In this document: positions 33,989-43,755 of the stretch, one piece after another
Layout of the letters: each line of letters starts with the position of its first letter
Numbering within the stretch: the first letter of the stretch is position 1
Assembly (NCBI GenBank): GCA_943789305.1
Contig: CALSTP010000001.1
Coordinates: forward strand, 1,795,953 to 1,859,952
Direction of reading: 5' to 3'
Source of the DNA: an uncultured Flavobacteriaceae bacterium
GTDB lineage: Bacteria; Bacteroidota; Bacteroidia; Flavobacteriales; Flavobacteriaceae
DNA: 64,000 bases
Made by a program: the position numbers and the translations under genes
Notes under the pieces: model-generated
The model's database searches: none
The model's input: the letters and a program-made list of their open reading frames with translations, nothing else
Told to the model about the DNA's origin: nothing

Positions 33989-34007
33989 ACAGTAAATATA
34001 ATAAATC

Positions 34008-35057
34008 TTAAAGCGCAATAAACTCTCTGTATTCTTTAACCGTAAGAGAAAAATCTAAAAGTTTTAGTTGTTTTTGAGCATTTTTTAATCGCACCTCTTT
34101 TGGGATAGGGTTTTGTAACAGCCAAAGTGATTTTTCTACAAATTCCTTGTTATTATTAACAATGAAACCATGTTCGTAAGCTTCTAATATTTTTTTAGAA
34201 TCACCTGCATCAAAAGCAACAATTGGAAGTCCTGATGCAGAAGCCTCGGCTAAAACATTTGGGTATCCTTCTCCAAAGGTTGAGGTAAATAAGTATCCAA
34301 TTGCTTTTGAATATAAAGAATAAACATCTTTTCGAACCCCTAGAAGTCTAATATTAGACTGAATTTTAACAGGAAAATAATTTATATCCCATCCTGTACC
34401 AGCAATCCAAACCTCAATTTTAGGATTGTTTTGTATGATTTTTTCAGAAATAAACTTCAAATTTTCTGTCCCTTTTTGGGGATTGAATCTACCTACAAAT
34501 AAAAAAAATGGCTTTTCATTTTTAATTGACTTATTTAAATCTACCTCAAGAGGTTTTTTAGCTAGGCGATTAACTATTACTGTGGAGTCTGTTTTTTTAA
34601 AAAATGCTCTTTCGTGTACTTCTTTAGATTTATGCGAACAATAAATGATCTTGTTTTTTAATATTTTAGAAGCTAATCCAAAGAGAAGAAGCATTGTTTT
34701 CTGATACCACTGACTAGGACCAAAACTCGAATGTCTTATATTCCAAATGATCGGATGTTTGGTTCTTAGACGTATGTTAAGCTTATGAGCAAAAAATATT
34801 GAAGGGTACATCCACGCCAAAATTGTACTGTTGGGGTGTTCAAGCACGAGTGCTTCAATGCTGGTGGAATTTCTTTTCCAATCTAAAACCCTACAATGCT
34901 TTTTGATGGAATCATAATGAAAATCTGAGGTTGATCCAGTAAGTGTAAATACAATTTGTTCAACGTTATTTTTCGAAAACTCTTCAACTATCCTAGCAAG
35001 CACTGTTTCGGCACCACCATTTTGTAAAGTTGGAATAATGTGAATTATGTTATTCAA
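34008..35057 (-). CDS. Glycosyltransferase, GT4 family
   Basis: A 349-residue GT-B enzyme. MNNIIHIIPTLQNGGAETVLARI is the classic N-terminus; FLFVGRFNPQKGTENL starts the nucleotide-sugar half; STFGEGYPNVLAEASASGLP holds the retaining-GT glutamates. Starts with TTG. Five bases downstream of the broken nucleotide-sugar dehydrogenase; transcribed towards the pgl genes. Sugar specificity cannot be told. Confidence 0.9.
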   Translation of the reverse strand: MNNIIHIIPTLQNGGAETVLARIVEEFSKNNVEQIVFTLTGSTSDFHYDSIKKHCRVLDWKRNSTSIEALVLEHPNSTILAWMYPSIFFAHKLNIRLRTKHPIIWNIRHSSFGPSQWYQKTMLLLFGLASKILKNKIIYCSHKSKEVHERAFFKKTDSTVIVNRLAKKPLEVDLNKSIKNEKPFFLFVGRFNPQKGTENLKFISEKIIQNNPKIEVWIAGTGWDINYFPVKIQSNIRLLGVRKDVYSLYSKAIGYLFTSTFGEGYPNVLAEASASGLPIVAFDAGDSKKILEAYEHGFIVNNNKEFVEKSLWLLQNPIPKEVRLKNAQKQLKLLDFSLTVKEYREFIAL

Positions 35058-35062
35058 AACAA

Positions 35063-36327
35063 TTAGAGGTAAAGAAAATCTTTGTCTTTATAAAAACCTT
35101 TGACATCAAAAACAACACCATCTTCTTTTATCAATTCCTTGGGGTTCAATTCTTTGAAGCTGTCGTGAGAGACTGCCAAAATCAATACGTCGTATTGATT
35201 CTTTGAAAGGGTTGATAATTTTTGAAAACCATATTCTTTCACAAAAACCTCAGCATCCGCTTTGGGATCAAATACATCTACCAAGAAACCAAATTCTTTG
35301 AGTTCTTGAAATACATCTAATACCTTGGAATTTCTGAGATCTGGACAGTTTTCTTTGAAGGTTGCTCCAAGAATTAATGCCTTTGCATTTTGACTTGTTT
35401 TGTTTTGTTTTAGTAGCTGTTTTACAATCTGACTTACAATAAAAGTAGGCATGGAATCATTAATTCTTCTACCCGCTAAAATCATTTCAGGAGTGTATCC
35501 CAATGCTTCCGATTTGAATGCTAAATAATAGGGGTCTACTCCGATGCAGTGACCTCCTACAAGTCCAGGGAAGAAATTTAAGAAATTCCACTTTGTCCCT
35601 GCAGCTTTGAGTACCTCGTTGGTATCTATTCCCATCTTACTGAAAATAATGGAAAGTTCGTTTACAAAAGCAATATTGATGTCTCTTTGTGTGTTTTCAA
35701 TGACCTTTGCTGCTTCAGCGGTTTTTATGGTTGGTGCTTCGTATATTCCGGCTTCTATGATTGATCCGTATAGTTCGGATAAGATCTTTAAGGGTTTCGG
35801 GAGTTGAACCAGATACTACTTTTGTAATCTTAGTAATGGTGTGTTTTTTGTCTCCTGGATTTATTCGTTCCGGGCTATAGCCTACAAAAAAATCTTCGTT
35901 AAATTTTAAACCTGTTTTCTCTTCCAGAATTGGAACACATACTTCTTCTGTTACACCAGGGTATACCGTAGATTCATAAACAACCGTATCTCCTTTTTTA
36001 AGAACTAGAAGCTACTGATTCCGTTGCTTTTATCACTGGAGTTAGGTCTGGACTTTTACTTGAAGTTACTGGAGTTGGAACTGTAACGATAAAGGTTGTG
36101 CATTCCGAAAGATCTTCAAGAACTGTGGTTAGCTTTAAAGAACTTCCAATTACTTTGTTTAGTTGTTCGGGTGTTAGTTCATTGGTTGAATCAAAGCCTT
36201 TGTTTAATTCTTTTATTCTCTTTTCATTGATATCAAAACCTATTACCTCATATTTTGATGCAAAAGCTACAGCTAAGGGCAGCCCAACATAGCCTAGTCC
36301 AATGATTCCTATAGATGTATTTTTCAT
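35063..36327 (-). pseudogene. TviB/WbpO-type UDP-HexNAc 6-dehydrogenase with two +1 frameshifts
   Basis: Three reading frames together give one 420-residue dehydrogenase: MKNTSIGIIGLGYVGLPLAVAF (NAD Rossmann) to about 36005; then KKGDTVVYESTVYPGVTEE and GYSPERINPGDKKHT to about 35790; then LSELYGSIIEAGIYEAPT and PGLVGGHCIGVDPYY with the catalytic Cys. Deleting one A near 36003 and one near 35789 restores it, and 1,265 bases is two more than a multiple of three. Members oxidise C6 of UDP-GlcNAc/GalNAc to the uronic acid. The next gene is a uronate-type epimerase, the TviB/TviC-like pairing. Starts with ATG overlapping the epimerase stop. Confidence 0.88.
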
Positions 36328-37367
36328 ATACTTTCTTTATAGTACTCTTTATACCAAGAAATAAATTTTTCTATTCCTGTTTTAATTGTTGTATCCGGTT
36401 TATAATTAAAATCGTGCGCCAAATCATCTACATTAGCGTAGGTGCTTGGAACGTCTCCTGCTTGAAGTTCCATCATGTTCATTTTAAATTTACCTCCAAA
36501 AGCTTCTTCTATTGCATAGATGAAATCCATTAATTTAACGGGATTATTATTCCCAATATTATAAATTTTATAGGGAGCTTTTGTTGGGTTTAACTCAGAT
36601 TTTTTTTCTGGTGCTTGTGCTGGATTTAAAATTACATTAACTACCCCTGTTACAATATCATCAACATAAGTAAAATCTCGTAACATATTTCCATGGTTAA
36701 AAACATTAATTGGCTCGCCTTTTCGCATGGCTTCTGCAAATAAGAATAAAGCCATATCAGGTCTTCCCCAGGGTCCATAAACGGTAAAGAATCTTAGTCC
36801 GGTTGTTTTAATTCCAAAAAGATGTGAATACGTATGTGCTACTAGTTCATTTGATTTTTTGGTAGCTGCATAAAGGGATATTGGTGAGTCTACTCGATCT
36901 GTAGTACTGAAAGGTAAATCTTCATTTCCTCCGTATACAGATGAACTTGATGCGTAACATAGGTTATCAACTTTATACGTCCGACATGCTTCTATGATGT
37001 TCTGAAAACCAATAATATTACTTTGAATGTAAGCATCCGGATTTTCTAAAGAATAACGAACTCCTGCTTGAGCCGCTAAATTACAAACAGCATCTGGCTG
37101 CTCTTTTTCAAATATTGAATTAATCTTTGTTTTATCTTCCAATGAAGCTTTGTAAAATATATAATTCTCGTATTTAGTAGATCCAACTCCTTCTTCAAGT
37201 TCATTATTCCAAGTGATTCCAGAAAATGCTAATCGGTCTTTTTTTAAATTAACATCGTAATACGAGTTAACTTGGTCTACCCCGACAACACTATGCCCAT
37301 CGCTAAGTAATTGTTCTGCTAGATGGAATCCTATAAAACCTGCGGTACCTGTTATTAGTATTTTCAA
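36324..37367 (-). CDS. UDP-sugar 4-epimerase (UDP-glucuronate/CapI-type SDR)
   Basis: A 347-residue extended SDR. NAD motif GTAGFIGFH (about 7-15), GVDQVNSYYDVNLKKDRL typical of UDP-glucuronate 4-epimerases, catalytic YAATKKSNE, and FFTVYGPWGRPDMALF. Converts UDP-GlcA to UDP-GalA or the N-acetyl forms. It sits beside a TviB-type dehydrogenase, and a ugd-type enzyme lies further upstream in the same island, either of which could supply substrate. TTG start overlapping the upstream stop (TTGA). Confidence 0.92.
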   Translation of the reverse strand: MKILITGTAGFIGFHLAEQLLSDGHSVVGVDQVNSYYDVNLKKDRLAFSGITWNNELEEGVGSTKYENYIFYKASLEDKTKINSIFEKEQPDAVCNLAAQAGVRYSLENPDAYIQSNIIGFQNIIEACRTYKVDNLCYASSSSVYGGNEDLPFSTTDRVDSPISLYAATKKSNELVAHTYSHLFGIKTTGLRFFTVYGPWGRPDMALFLFAEAMRKGEPINVFNHGNMLRDFTYVDDIVTGVVNVILNPAQAPEKKSELNPTKAPYKIYNIGNNNPVKLMDFIYAIEEAFGGKFKMNMMELQAGDVPSTYANVDDLAHDFNYKPDTTIKTGIEKFISWYKEYYKESI

Positions 37368-38458
37368 TTGATTAATGATTTATATATTTTGGTTATATGC
37401 AAAATATGAGTATTTATTGAAAATTTTTGTGCGCAGAAATCATACGCTTTTTTAATAAGCTCATTTTTAAATTTACTATTTTCTATTAAACTAACTATTG
37501 AAGTAACATAATTATCTATTTCATTATGTTGTATTAGAACCCCAGATTCTTTATCGATGATTATTTCTTTATGCCCACCTTCTTTATTGGCAATTATTGG
37601 TATACCCATTGAGGCTGCTTCAACAATTGTTCGGCCAAAGGCCTCTTTCTCTGCTGGGGCGATCAAGAAATCTATTTTATTTATTTCGCTTGTTATGTCG
37701 GATACAAATCCATGAAATAAAATCTTTGACTTCAACTTCTTTTTAGCGATTAATTCTTCTATCTCACCAGAAATTGGTTCTAACGGACGTCCGTAAACAT
37801 GAGCGTTTATTGGGGGAATGTTATGAATCTTTTCGAGTTCTCCAATAACATTAATAAATACATCTAAGCGTTTTCGACGGTGGAAGTTTCCTATCCAAGC
37901 TAGATTTAAGTTAGTGTATTTTTCTTCTGATGATAATTTTTTATCATTTTTTAAAAAAATAAATGGATTAAAAACTACCTCGATTTTATTTCCAAAAAAA
38001 ATTGGTAATGTGCGTTTTGTATAATCTGAAATGGTGATTATTTTCGATGACAGAAAACTTAAATAAACAGATTTATTGGGCCCTGGAGTTCTTTGATGCC
38101 AAAGATGTTTTGTCCTTGAAAAAAAAGCGGGAAGAAGCCATATCGTATGCATGTTGATTTCATTGGTGTGTACAATATCAATTTTTAAACGCTTAAGCAA
38201 ATTAGTAAATTGAGTAAAAGCGCACATGTATTGCCATTTACCATTGGAATCCGTAACCAGTTTTTCTTCTATAATATAAGGGATATTATTTTCTACAAGA
38301 TAATTCGCCAAAGGACCTCTTTTGTGTAATAATACAATTGGATGATACTGCTTGGGAAGGTTCTTGACCAAAATCAATGAAGAAATATGACTCCCACCAA
38401 TAGAATTTCCCATGTAGGGAAATAAAATATTTATTTTAGTTGTTGTTGATTTTTTCAT
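37364..38458 (-). CDS. Glycosyltransferase, GT4 family
   Basis: A 364-residue GT-B enzyme. NILFPYMGNSIGGSHISSLIL at the start, LAWIGNFHRRKRLDVFINVI at the start of the second domain, and APAEKEAFGRTIVEAASMGIP with the two conserved Glu. The ATG overlaps the FkbM stop by four bases (ATGA), its own stop overlaps the epimerase start by four. One of three GT4 genes in the island. Confidence 0.9.
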   Translation of the reverse strand: MKKSTTTKINILFPYMGNSIGGSHISSLILVKNLPKQYHPIVLLHKRGPLANYLVENNIPYIIEEKLVTDSNGKWQYMCAFTQFTNLLKRLKIDIVHTNEINMHTIWLLPAFFSRTKHLWHQRTPGPNKSVYLSFLSSKIITISDYTKRTLPIFFGNKIEVVFNPFIFLKNDKKLSSEEKYTNLNLAWIGNFHRRKRLDVFINVIGELEKIHNIPPINAHVYGRPLEPISGEIEELIAKKKLKSKILFHGFVSDITSEINKIDFLIAPAEKEAFGRTIVEAASMGIPIIANKEGGHKEIIIDKESGVLIQHNEIDNYVTSIVSLIENSKFKNELIKKAYDFCAQKFSINTHILHITKIYKSLIN

Positions 38459-39435
38459 TTGAAACGCTCAAATCCTTTTTTTAACCAATAGAAATAGCGA
38501 TCCATGGCATGTGCTTTTGAATCTATTTTAGATAATGTTTGGCAGTATATTACACTTTCTCTATGATTACTATTGTTTATTGCTAAGGTATTAAAAAGCT
38601 CATGTGCCAAGTCGTAATGCTGATAACACAGTGCTGTGAGCGCAAGTCTTGTTTGCTGATTTTCAAAATCATCTTTATTTAAAGACGTGGGGTCTTTAAG
38701 ATAAATAACATCTGCATGCATGAGTTGTCCCTTTGAAAAATTAATTTTTGCTTTCTTGTCATAAAACGGGAATTTTTTCATAGAATCTCTTCTCCAATTA
38801 TGTAGTTCAGCAAATTGAAATGGAAAAAAACCAAGTTTTCTTAAGTATGCATCTATTTCGTGAAATAAGGGCTGGTTTTCATAAATTGCATGAAAATAAA
38901 CTTCAACACGAATTCCTAAACAATTATTTTTCAAAAAAGATTGGGCTCCTTTAAACACCTCGAGTTCCATTCCTTGAATATCAATTTTCACAAAAGCTGG
39001 ATTGAGAATAGAATTATTGGCTAAACTAGCATCAAGACTGGACACTCTAACCGGTATTTTGCGATTGTCTACCCCTAAGTAATCAGAACGTGAAAAAAGA
39101 GAAAATTGGTCTTTTTTTGCCTTCAATTTAGATGAAAACCCTGGCTGTGCGTATAAATTTAAATCAAAATTTCCTTCTTTTTCTCCAAGAGCATCTGATA
39201 AAAACTTCTGGGATTTCCAGTGAAAATTTGGATTACCTATTAGTTTTTTTAATTCCTCTTTATCGGGTTCATATCCAAAATAATCACAGCCTCTGGCAAT
39301 TAGATTAAAATCACCGGAAATGCCTGGATTTGAAACCGTTTTCTCTGTCCTAGCTCCGATGTCGAGTACAGAAAATCCAACCTCATTTGCGAGTTGAGAA
39401 AAATATACATTAAACTTCTTTTTTTTATTTTTCAA
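38455..39435 (-). CDS. FkbM-family methyltransferase
   Basis: A 326-residue protein. The SAM-binding FkbM domain is in the first 240 residues: GFSVLDIGARTEK, CDYFGYEPDKEELKKL, FVKIDIQGMELEVFKGA. The last 70 residues are a helical extension of unknown role (ending YWLKKGFERFK). FkbM enzymes in glycan clusters O-methylate sugars. Starts with TTG in an A-rich context. Coupled by ATGA overlap to the GT4 gene that follows. Confidence 0.87.
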   Translation of the reverse strand: MKNKKKKFNVYFSQLANEVGFSVLDIGARTEKTVSNPGISGDFNLIARGCDYFGYEPDKEELKKLIGNPNFHWKSQKFLSDALGEKEGNFDLNLYAQPGFSSKLKAKKDQFSLFSRSDYLGVDNRKIPVRVSSLDASLANNSILNPAFVKIDIQGMELEVFKGAQSFLKNNCLGIRVEVYFHAIYENQPLFHEIDAYLRKLGFFPFQFAELHNWRRDSMKKFPFYDKKAKINFSKGQLMHADVIYLKDPTSLNKDDFENQQTRLALTALCYQHYDLAHELFNTLAINNSNHRESVIYCQTLSKIDSKAHAMDRYFYWLKKGFERFK

Positions 39436-39448
39436 TTTTAAACATTAA

Positions 39449-40978
39449 TTATGTTGAATGAATCAAAGTGTTCATTTGTTTAGTTAGTTCAGCAATGAAT
39501 GTGTCTTTTTCTACCTTAGGTTGTTCATCATACTTTTCCCATAGCAAGCCATTATTCATTTTAAAAGAATCATCAAAGATAATTCCAAGGTATTTCAAAA
39601 TTGATTTATCGTCTAAGTATTCAATGTTTTTTAAATCTACAAAACTTTGATTCAATTTTGAAATATCTGATTCAACGATAAGACCCGTTTTAAAAAAAGA
39701 AAAGGGAGTATCTTTAGAAATTAAAAGGACTTTTTTTCTAAGAAGCAAACCTTCTAATCCAGCTGTACCGGTTATCGAACACACATAAGAAGCTTTACTG
39801 ATTAATGAAAATTGATCAAAATTTGGACTAACTAATATAACCCGAGGAAAAGACCTTATTGTTTTATAAAAATCTCTTGGCCTAAAGCCAATCATTGGAA
39901 TATGCTCTTTTACTAATAATACATGATCTGAAGGAATACTTTTAGAAAGATTCTCTATTACAGCCAATTGATTTGTATGATATGGAGAAAGAACCATTGT
40001 TGACGCTTCCGGATCAACATGTAAAGGAAAATATACAAATTTTAGATTTGGAATCTCTTTACTAAAATTTTCATTTAAAAATAGCTTTAAGAAATTGCGT
40101 TTAAAATAAAAAAACTTGTGTCGCATTTTATCTTTTGTTAATTTTTGTCTATGAACCTTTGGTAGGAGAATTCTTAAGTTATAAATTAGAAGATATGCAA
40201 CATAAAAAATAAAGTCTTTTAAAATATTATCTCTTTTGTTCAAGAAATATGAAGAATAATCAGGTAAAACAGGTTTTTGTCTAAAATTTATTAAAAATTT
40301 GTTTGCTTCTTTTTTTGCTTTCTCACCAATAATCAGGTTTTTGTCAAGAAATTTTTTCTTTAACAAGTCTAAACTACCAAAAGGAGAACTATCCAAAAAA
40401 TTTCTGTCATTTATCCGACTATGATACAGACATCTAAAGGTAACTTTGTGGTAATTCGCAAAATATGAAATTAAAAGTGCAGGTGAACTTGCTACAACAT
40501 ATAAAAATACAAAGCTGTATTTTCTTTCGGCAAAAATATTTTCAAATAACCTTAAACCACCCTGGATGTATGCAAAGGGAATTGTACTGGAGTTCTTTTT
40601 CGATAAATCAGCTAAATAACTTGGCCTTGAAAGTCCACCCGTGACATATCCATTACCTACTCTTCTATCTGCTGTTAAAACTCTACCAAAATAATCAATA
40701 CTAAACTTATTTTCGAATGATTTTATGTAATCGTAATCAATTTGAGAATCTTTGACCCACTTTTTCTCTTCCTGCTCTAAATTATAAATTACGTTTAATA
40801 ATTTATTATCAATATTTTTCAATACATAATCAACTGTTTTATATCCACCTGTACAAATCGCTGTAAGCTTGAAATTTGGGATTTGTTTTTTTAGAGAGTG
40901 AACTAAATCACATCCTACTTGCAAAAATGCAGGCGCAAAAAATATTATACAGTCTTTTGTTTGTTTGTTACTAATCAT
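39449..40978 (-). CDS. Capsule-synthesis-like protein (KpsS/GT-B type), specificity unknown
   Basis: A 509-residue soluble protein with no signal peptide. The C-terminal half, VYFPLHVDPEAS, HVLLVKEHIPMIGFRPRDF, VSPNFDQFSLISKASYVCSITGTAGLEGLL, resembles the capsule polysaccharide biosynthesis (Capsule_synth) domain found in Kdo transferases such as KpsS/KpsC and in related surface-sugar enzymes. The N-terminal half is poorly conserved. Starts 8 bases inside the end of pseI, and its position right after the sugar-acid synthase suggests it could transfer the nonulosonate. That is inference. Confidence 0.68.
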   Translation of the reverse strand: MISNKQTKDCIIFFAPAFLQVGCDLVHSLKKQIPNFKLTAICTGGYKTVDYVLKNIDNKLLNVIYNLEQEEKKWVKDSQIDYDYIKSFENKFSIDYFGRVLTADRRVGNGYVTGGLSRPSYLADLSKKNSSTIPFAYIQGGLRLFENIFAERKYSFVFLYVVASSPALLISYFANYHKVTFRCLYHSRINDRNFLDSSPFGSLDLLKKKFLDKNLIIGEKAKKEANKFLINFRQKPVLPDYSSYFLNKRDNILKDFIFYVAYLLIYNLRILLPKVHRQKLTKDKMRHKFFYFKRNFLKLFLNENFSKEIPNLKFVYFPLHVDPEASTMVLSPYHTNQLAVIENLSKSIPSDHVLLVKEHIPMIGFRPRDFYKTIRSFPRVILVSPNFDQFSLISKASYVCSITGTAGLEGLLLRKKVLLISKDTPFSFFKTGLIVESDISKLNQSFVDLKNIEYLDDKSILKYLGIIFDDSFKMNNGLLWEKYDEQPKVEKDTFIAELTKQMNTLIHST

Positions 40979-42008
40979 AAAACATTTTTTCTTGAAGTGG
41001 AGTACCTTTTGTGTATGTCCCTTTGAATTTTTTACCCAAGATTAATGGTAAATTCTTAGGAGCAATTCCTGCGTTAGGCCTAAGAGATCTAACATTTGTA
41101 TGATCAATTATTTCTCCATCATCAACGTCTTTAATTATAAAAAGGGAGCGAGAAAAATCTCTGGCTTTTTCTTGATTTTTTGAAAGAGTATATCCTACTT
41201 TTCCTATAGCTACTTCAGCACTACGAATATCTTTTACTAATTGAGTGAATTCTTTTTCATCTAAAGAAAAAGATGCATCAGGACCACCAATAGACCGATC
41301 TAAAATAAAGTGTTTTTCAATAATCTTAGCGCCAAGGCAAGTTGCTACAATAGGGGCTGTAGATCCTAGTGTATGATCAGATAATCCTGGAATAACACCA
41401 AAGTAATTTTCAAACTCTGGAATCATAGCTAAATTCGCTTCCTCCAATGGTGTGGGGTAGCTTGAAGTACATTTTAATAAAACGATTTGAATATCACTTA
41501 TACTTCTAATCGTTTTTAAAGCAAGTTCAATATCCTCAAACCTAGCAATGCCTGTTGATAAAATAATTGGTTTACCCTTTGATGCGACGTATTCAATTAG
41601 TGGTATATCAGTTATTTCAAAAGATGCGATTTTATAACATGGTACTTTTAAATTGTGGAGGAAATCAACTGATTTTTTGTCAAAGGGAGATGAAAAGCAA
41701 ATCAAACCTTCTTCCTTAGCTACTTCAAATAATCTGGGGTGCCATTCCCAAGGTGTATGGGCTTCTTGATATAATTCGTAAAAGCTTTTCCCATCCCATA
41801 TAGACCCATTATTTATTGTAAAATTAATTTTACTACTATTAATTGTCATAGAATCTGCAGTGTATGTCTGTAATTTAATAGCATCTGCACCGGCTCTTTT
41901 TGCAGCTCTTATAGTTTCGATTGCTGTTTCTAATCTTCCATTATGATTAGCGGATAATTCAGCAATAATAAAAACTTTATCTAGTTTTGAGAAATCAATA
42001 CTCTCCAT
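40971..42008 (-). CDS. pseI: Pseudaminic acid synthase (PseI/NeuB family)
   Basis: Condenses phosphoenolpyruvate with a 6-deoxy-2,4-diacetamido-hexose to the nine-carbon acid. It has 345 residues: TIM barrel with FIIAELSANHNGRLETAIE, DAIKLQTYTADSMT, AHTPWEWHPRLFE, GLSDHTLGS, IEKHFILDRSIGGPDASFSLD, then a C-terminal antifreeze-like SAF domain (about 285-345). The AHTPWEWH motif favours the Pse branch over sialic or legionaminic acid. Overlaps its neighbours on both sides. Confidence 0.9.
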   Translation of the reverse strand: MESIDFSKLDKVFIIAELSANHNGRLETAIETIRAAKRAGADAIKLQTYTADSMTINSSKINFTINNGSIWDGKSFYELYQEAHTPWEWHPRLFEVAKEEGLICFSSPFDKKSVDFLHNLKVPCYKIASFEITDIPLIEYVASKGKPIILSTGIARFEDIELALKTIRSISDIQIVLLKCTSSYPTPLEEANLAMIPEFENYFGVIPGLSDHTLGSTAPIVATCLGAKIIEKHFILDRSIGGPDASFSLDEKEFTQLVKDIRSAEVAIGKVGYTLSKNQEKARDFSRSLFIIKDVDDGEIIDHTNVRSLRPNAGIAPKNLPLILGKKFKGTYTKGTPLQEKMFYD

Positions 42009-43011
42009 GTGGAAATTTTTTATAATGAATTATTTTATGATTAGTTGATTCAACAACGTGATCAACAATAAATTTATTTTTCAAAAAAATATTATGTGAA
42101 TGATTATTACTTTCAATAACTTCTGCTTTAAATATTTTTTTTGGATATTTCTTCAATGCAAATACAATCATATGTCCTCCTATCCCCTTACCCCTGTGTT
42201 TATAATCTACTGAAAAGGATAACTTTATTGAATTATATTTTTCTTCTAAACGTAAAACACCTAAGGGTTCTTCTTCACTGAAAAAAAGATATATTTTTGT
42301 TTTCGGGTCACTTATTTTTTGTTCAAACCATCTTACATGTTCTTCCCAAGTTATTTTATTTGAACTTAACGAATTATTCCTTGTTGAAGAATCATTGGCC
42401 CAATTAAATAATAATTTAGCATCAGAGTTTCTAATAATCCTATTAGTTAAAGGGCTCTTTTTTTTTATGTGTATTAACGCATCGATTGGATTATTATCTT
42501 GTTGTGTGGCATTTAAAATTCTCTCTTTTTCTTTGAAACCTGCTTGTTTTAAAATAGAATAAAGCATTGGTCTAACTTCATAAGAATAAGTATATATTTC
42601 ATTTAGATTTATTTGATTAAAAGCTATTCTTTCGATCATAACAAGATAGAGGAACCATAATTTATTAAATTGTGTCTTCTCTAGTTCGGTGGCTACTAGG
42701 AAAGAAATCTCGGCTCTTTTTTGATCCCAATCAATATGAACTAAACCTCCATAACCAATACATTCTTTATCTTTTAATAAAGAAAATAAGATTTGTTTGG
42801 GTTTATCTTGATCAAAAAGTTTAGAAACTATTTTTTTGAAATATGCATCTTGATCTTCAACTGTTAATTCTTTTTTTTGACGTAAATGAAACATTTGCTC
42901 GTTACGCCATTGCATAATTTTATAACGATCTTTCAAACGAATCGGAACTAAAGAATAACCTTCTAGTGTATATTCATTATTATCAAGACATTGATATTTC
43001 GTTTTCATCAT
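41995..43011 (-). CDS. Tandem GNAT acetyltransferase (candidate PseH)
   Basis: A 338-residue protein made of two GNAT domains: the first about 18-175 (VPIRLKDRYKIMQWRNEQ, IGYGGLVHIDWDQKRAEISF), the second about 190-330 (IIRNSDAKLLFNWANDSSTR, EEHVRWFEQKISDP, VDYKHRGKGIGGHMIVFALKKY with the Q/RxxGxG/A acetyl-CoA loop intact). The second domain resembles the PseH domain that in some species is fused to PseG. Here PseG is absent and a second GNAT takes its place. It should acetylate the 4-amino group of the PseC product; the other domain may act on a different amino sugar. Confidence 0.85.
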   Translation of the reverse strand: MMKTKYQCLDNNEYTLEGYSLVPIRLKDRYKIMQWRNEQMFHLRQKKELTVEDQDAYFKKIVSKLFDQDKPKQILFSLLKDKECIGYGGLVHIDWDQKRAEISFLVATELEKTQFNKLWFLYLVMIERIAFNQINLNEIYTYSYEVRPMLYSILKQAGFKEKERILNATQQDNNPIDALIHIKKKSPLTNRIIRNSDAKLLFNWANDSSTRNNSLSSNKITWEEHVRWFEQKISDPKTKIYLFFSEEEPLGVLRLEEKYNSIKLSFSVDYKHRGKGIGGHMIVFALKKYPKKIFKAEVIESNNHSHNIFLKNKFIVDHVVESTNHKIIHYKKFPHGEY

Positions 43012-43032
43012 ATTCTTACAGGAATTTGAGCC

Positions 43033-43755
43033 TTATTCAATGTTTTTTTTTACCTCTTGCGGTGTATATTGTGTAAAATGATAAATACTTGATGCTGCTA
43101 AAGCTCCATTATAATTGGTTTGTACCAGCTCGGTAAAGTGTGACGGTACTCCTGCGCCACCAACAGCAACTATGGGCTTTGTAGTTATTTGAGAAACATT
43201 TTGATAAAGAATTTTGTCAAATCCATTCATCATCCCATCACAGACTACAGAATTAACCACAAACTCTCCAACATTACATTGGTGCATTTTTTCAATAAAG
43301 GTTTTCATCAAAACTTTTTCATCATTTTTCTGATGTATCAAATATTCACGATCTTTAACAATAACATCTACTGCAATAGAAATACATTGACTGCCAAAAT
43401 ACTCGACTGCTTTTACAATAAATTCAGGATTTTGAAGTGCCTTTGATTTTATCAATACTTTATCGGCTCCAATGCCTAATAAATCATTAATATCTTCAAA
43501 TGTGCGAATACCTCCACCTATGGTGACGGGCATAAAGCATTCATCAATTACTTTTTTAACCAAGGGTAAATTAATTTTTCTACCTTGTTCTGTTGCCTTA
43601 ATATCAACAAAAACCAACTCATCAACATTCCTGCTATTGTATACTCTTGCTACTTGAATTGGATTCCCAACAGTACGAGCATTTGTAAACTGTTTAGTTT
43701 TCACTAAACTAACGCCATTAAATGTCATAACTGGAATTAATCGAACTTTAAGCAT
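43033..43755 (-). CDS. HisF2-type acetamidino-modification protein
   Basis: A 240-residue TIM-barrel paralogue of HisF. In glycan clusters HisH2/HisF2 supply ammonia to a WbpG/PseA amidotransferase that converts an acetamido to an acetamidino group. MLKVRLIPVMTFNG replaces the IPCLDV-type start of true HisF, so the catalytic Asp11 is Thr here, while the Asp in ISIAVDVIV (Asp130 equivalent) and GGGIRT phosphate loop remain. That argues against a histidine-pathway role. Overlaps hisH by 8 bases; pseA precedes hisH. Confidence 0.9.
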   Translation of the reverse strand: MLKVRLIPVMTFNGVSLVKTKQFTNARTVGNPIQVARVYNSRNVDELVFVDIKATEQGRKINLPLVKKVIDECFMPVTIGGGIRTFEDINDLLGIGADKVLIKSKALQNPEFIVKAVEYFGSQCISIAVDVIVKDREYLIHQKNDEKVLMKTFIEKMHQCNVGEFVVNSVVCDGMMNGFDKILYQNVSQITTKPIVAVGGAGVPSHFTELVQTNYNGALAASSIYHFTQYTPQEVKKNIE

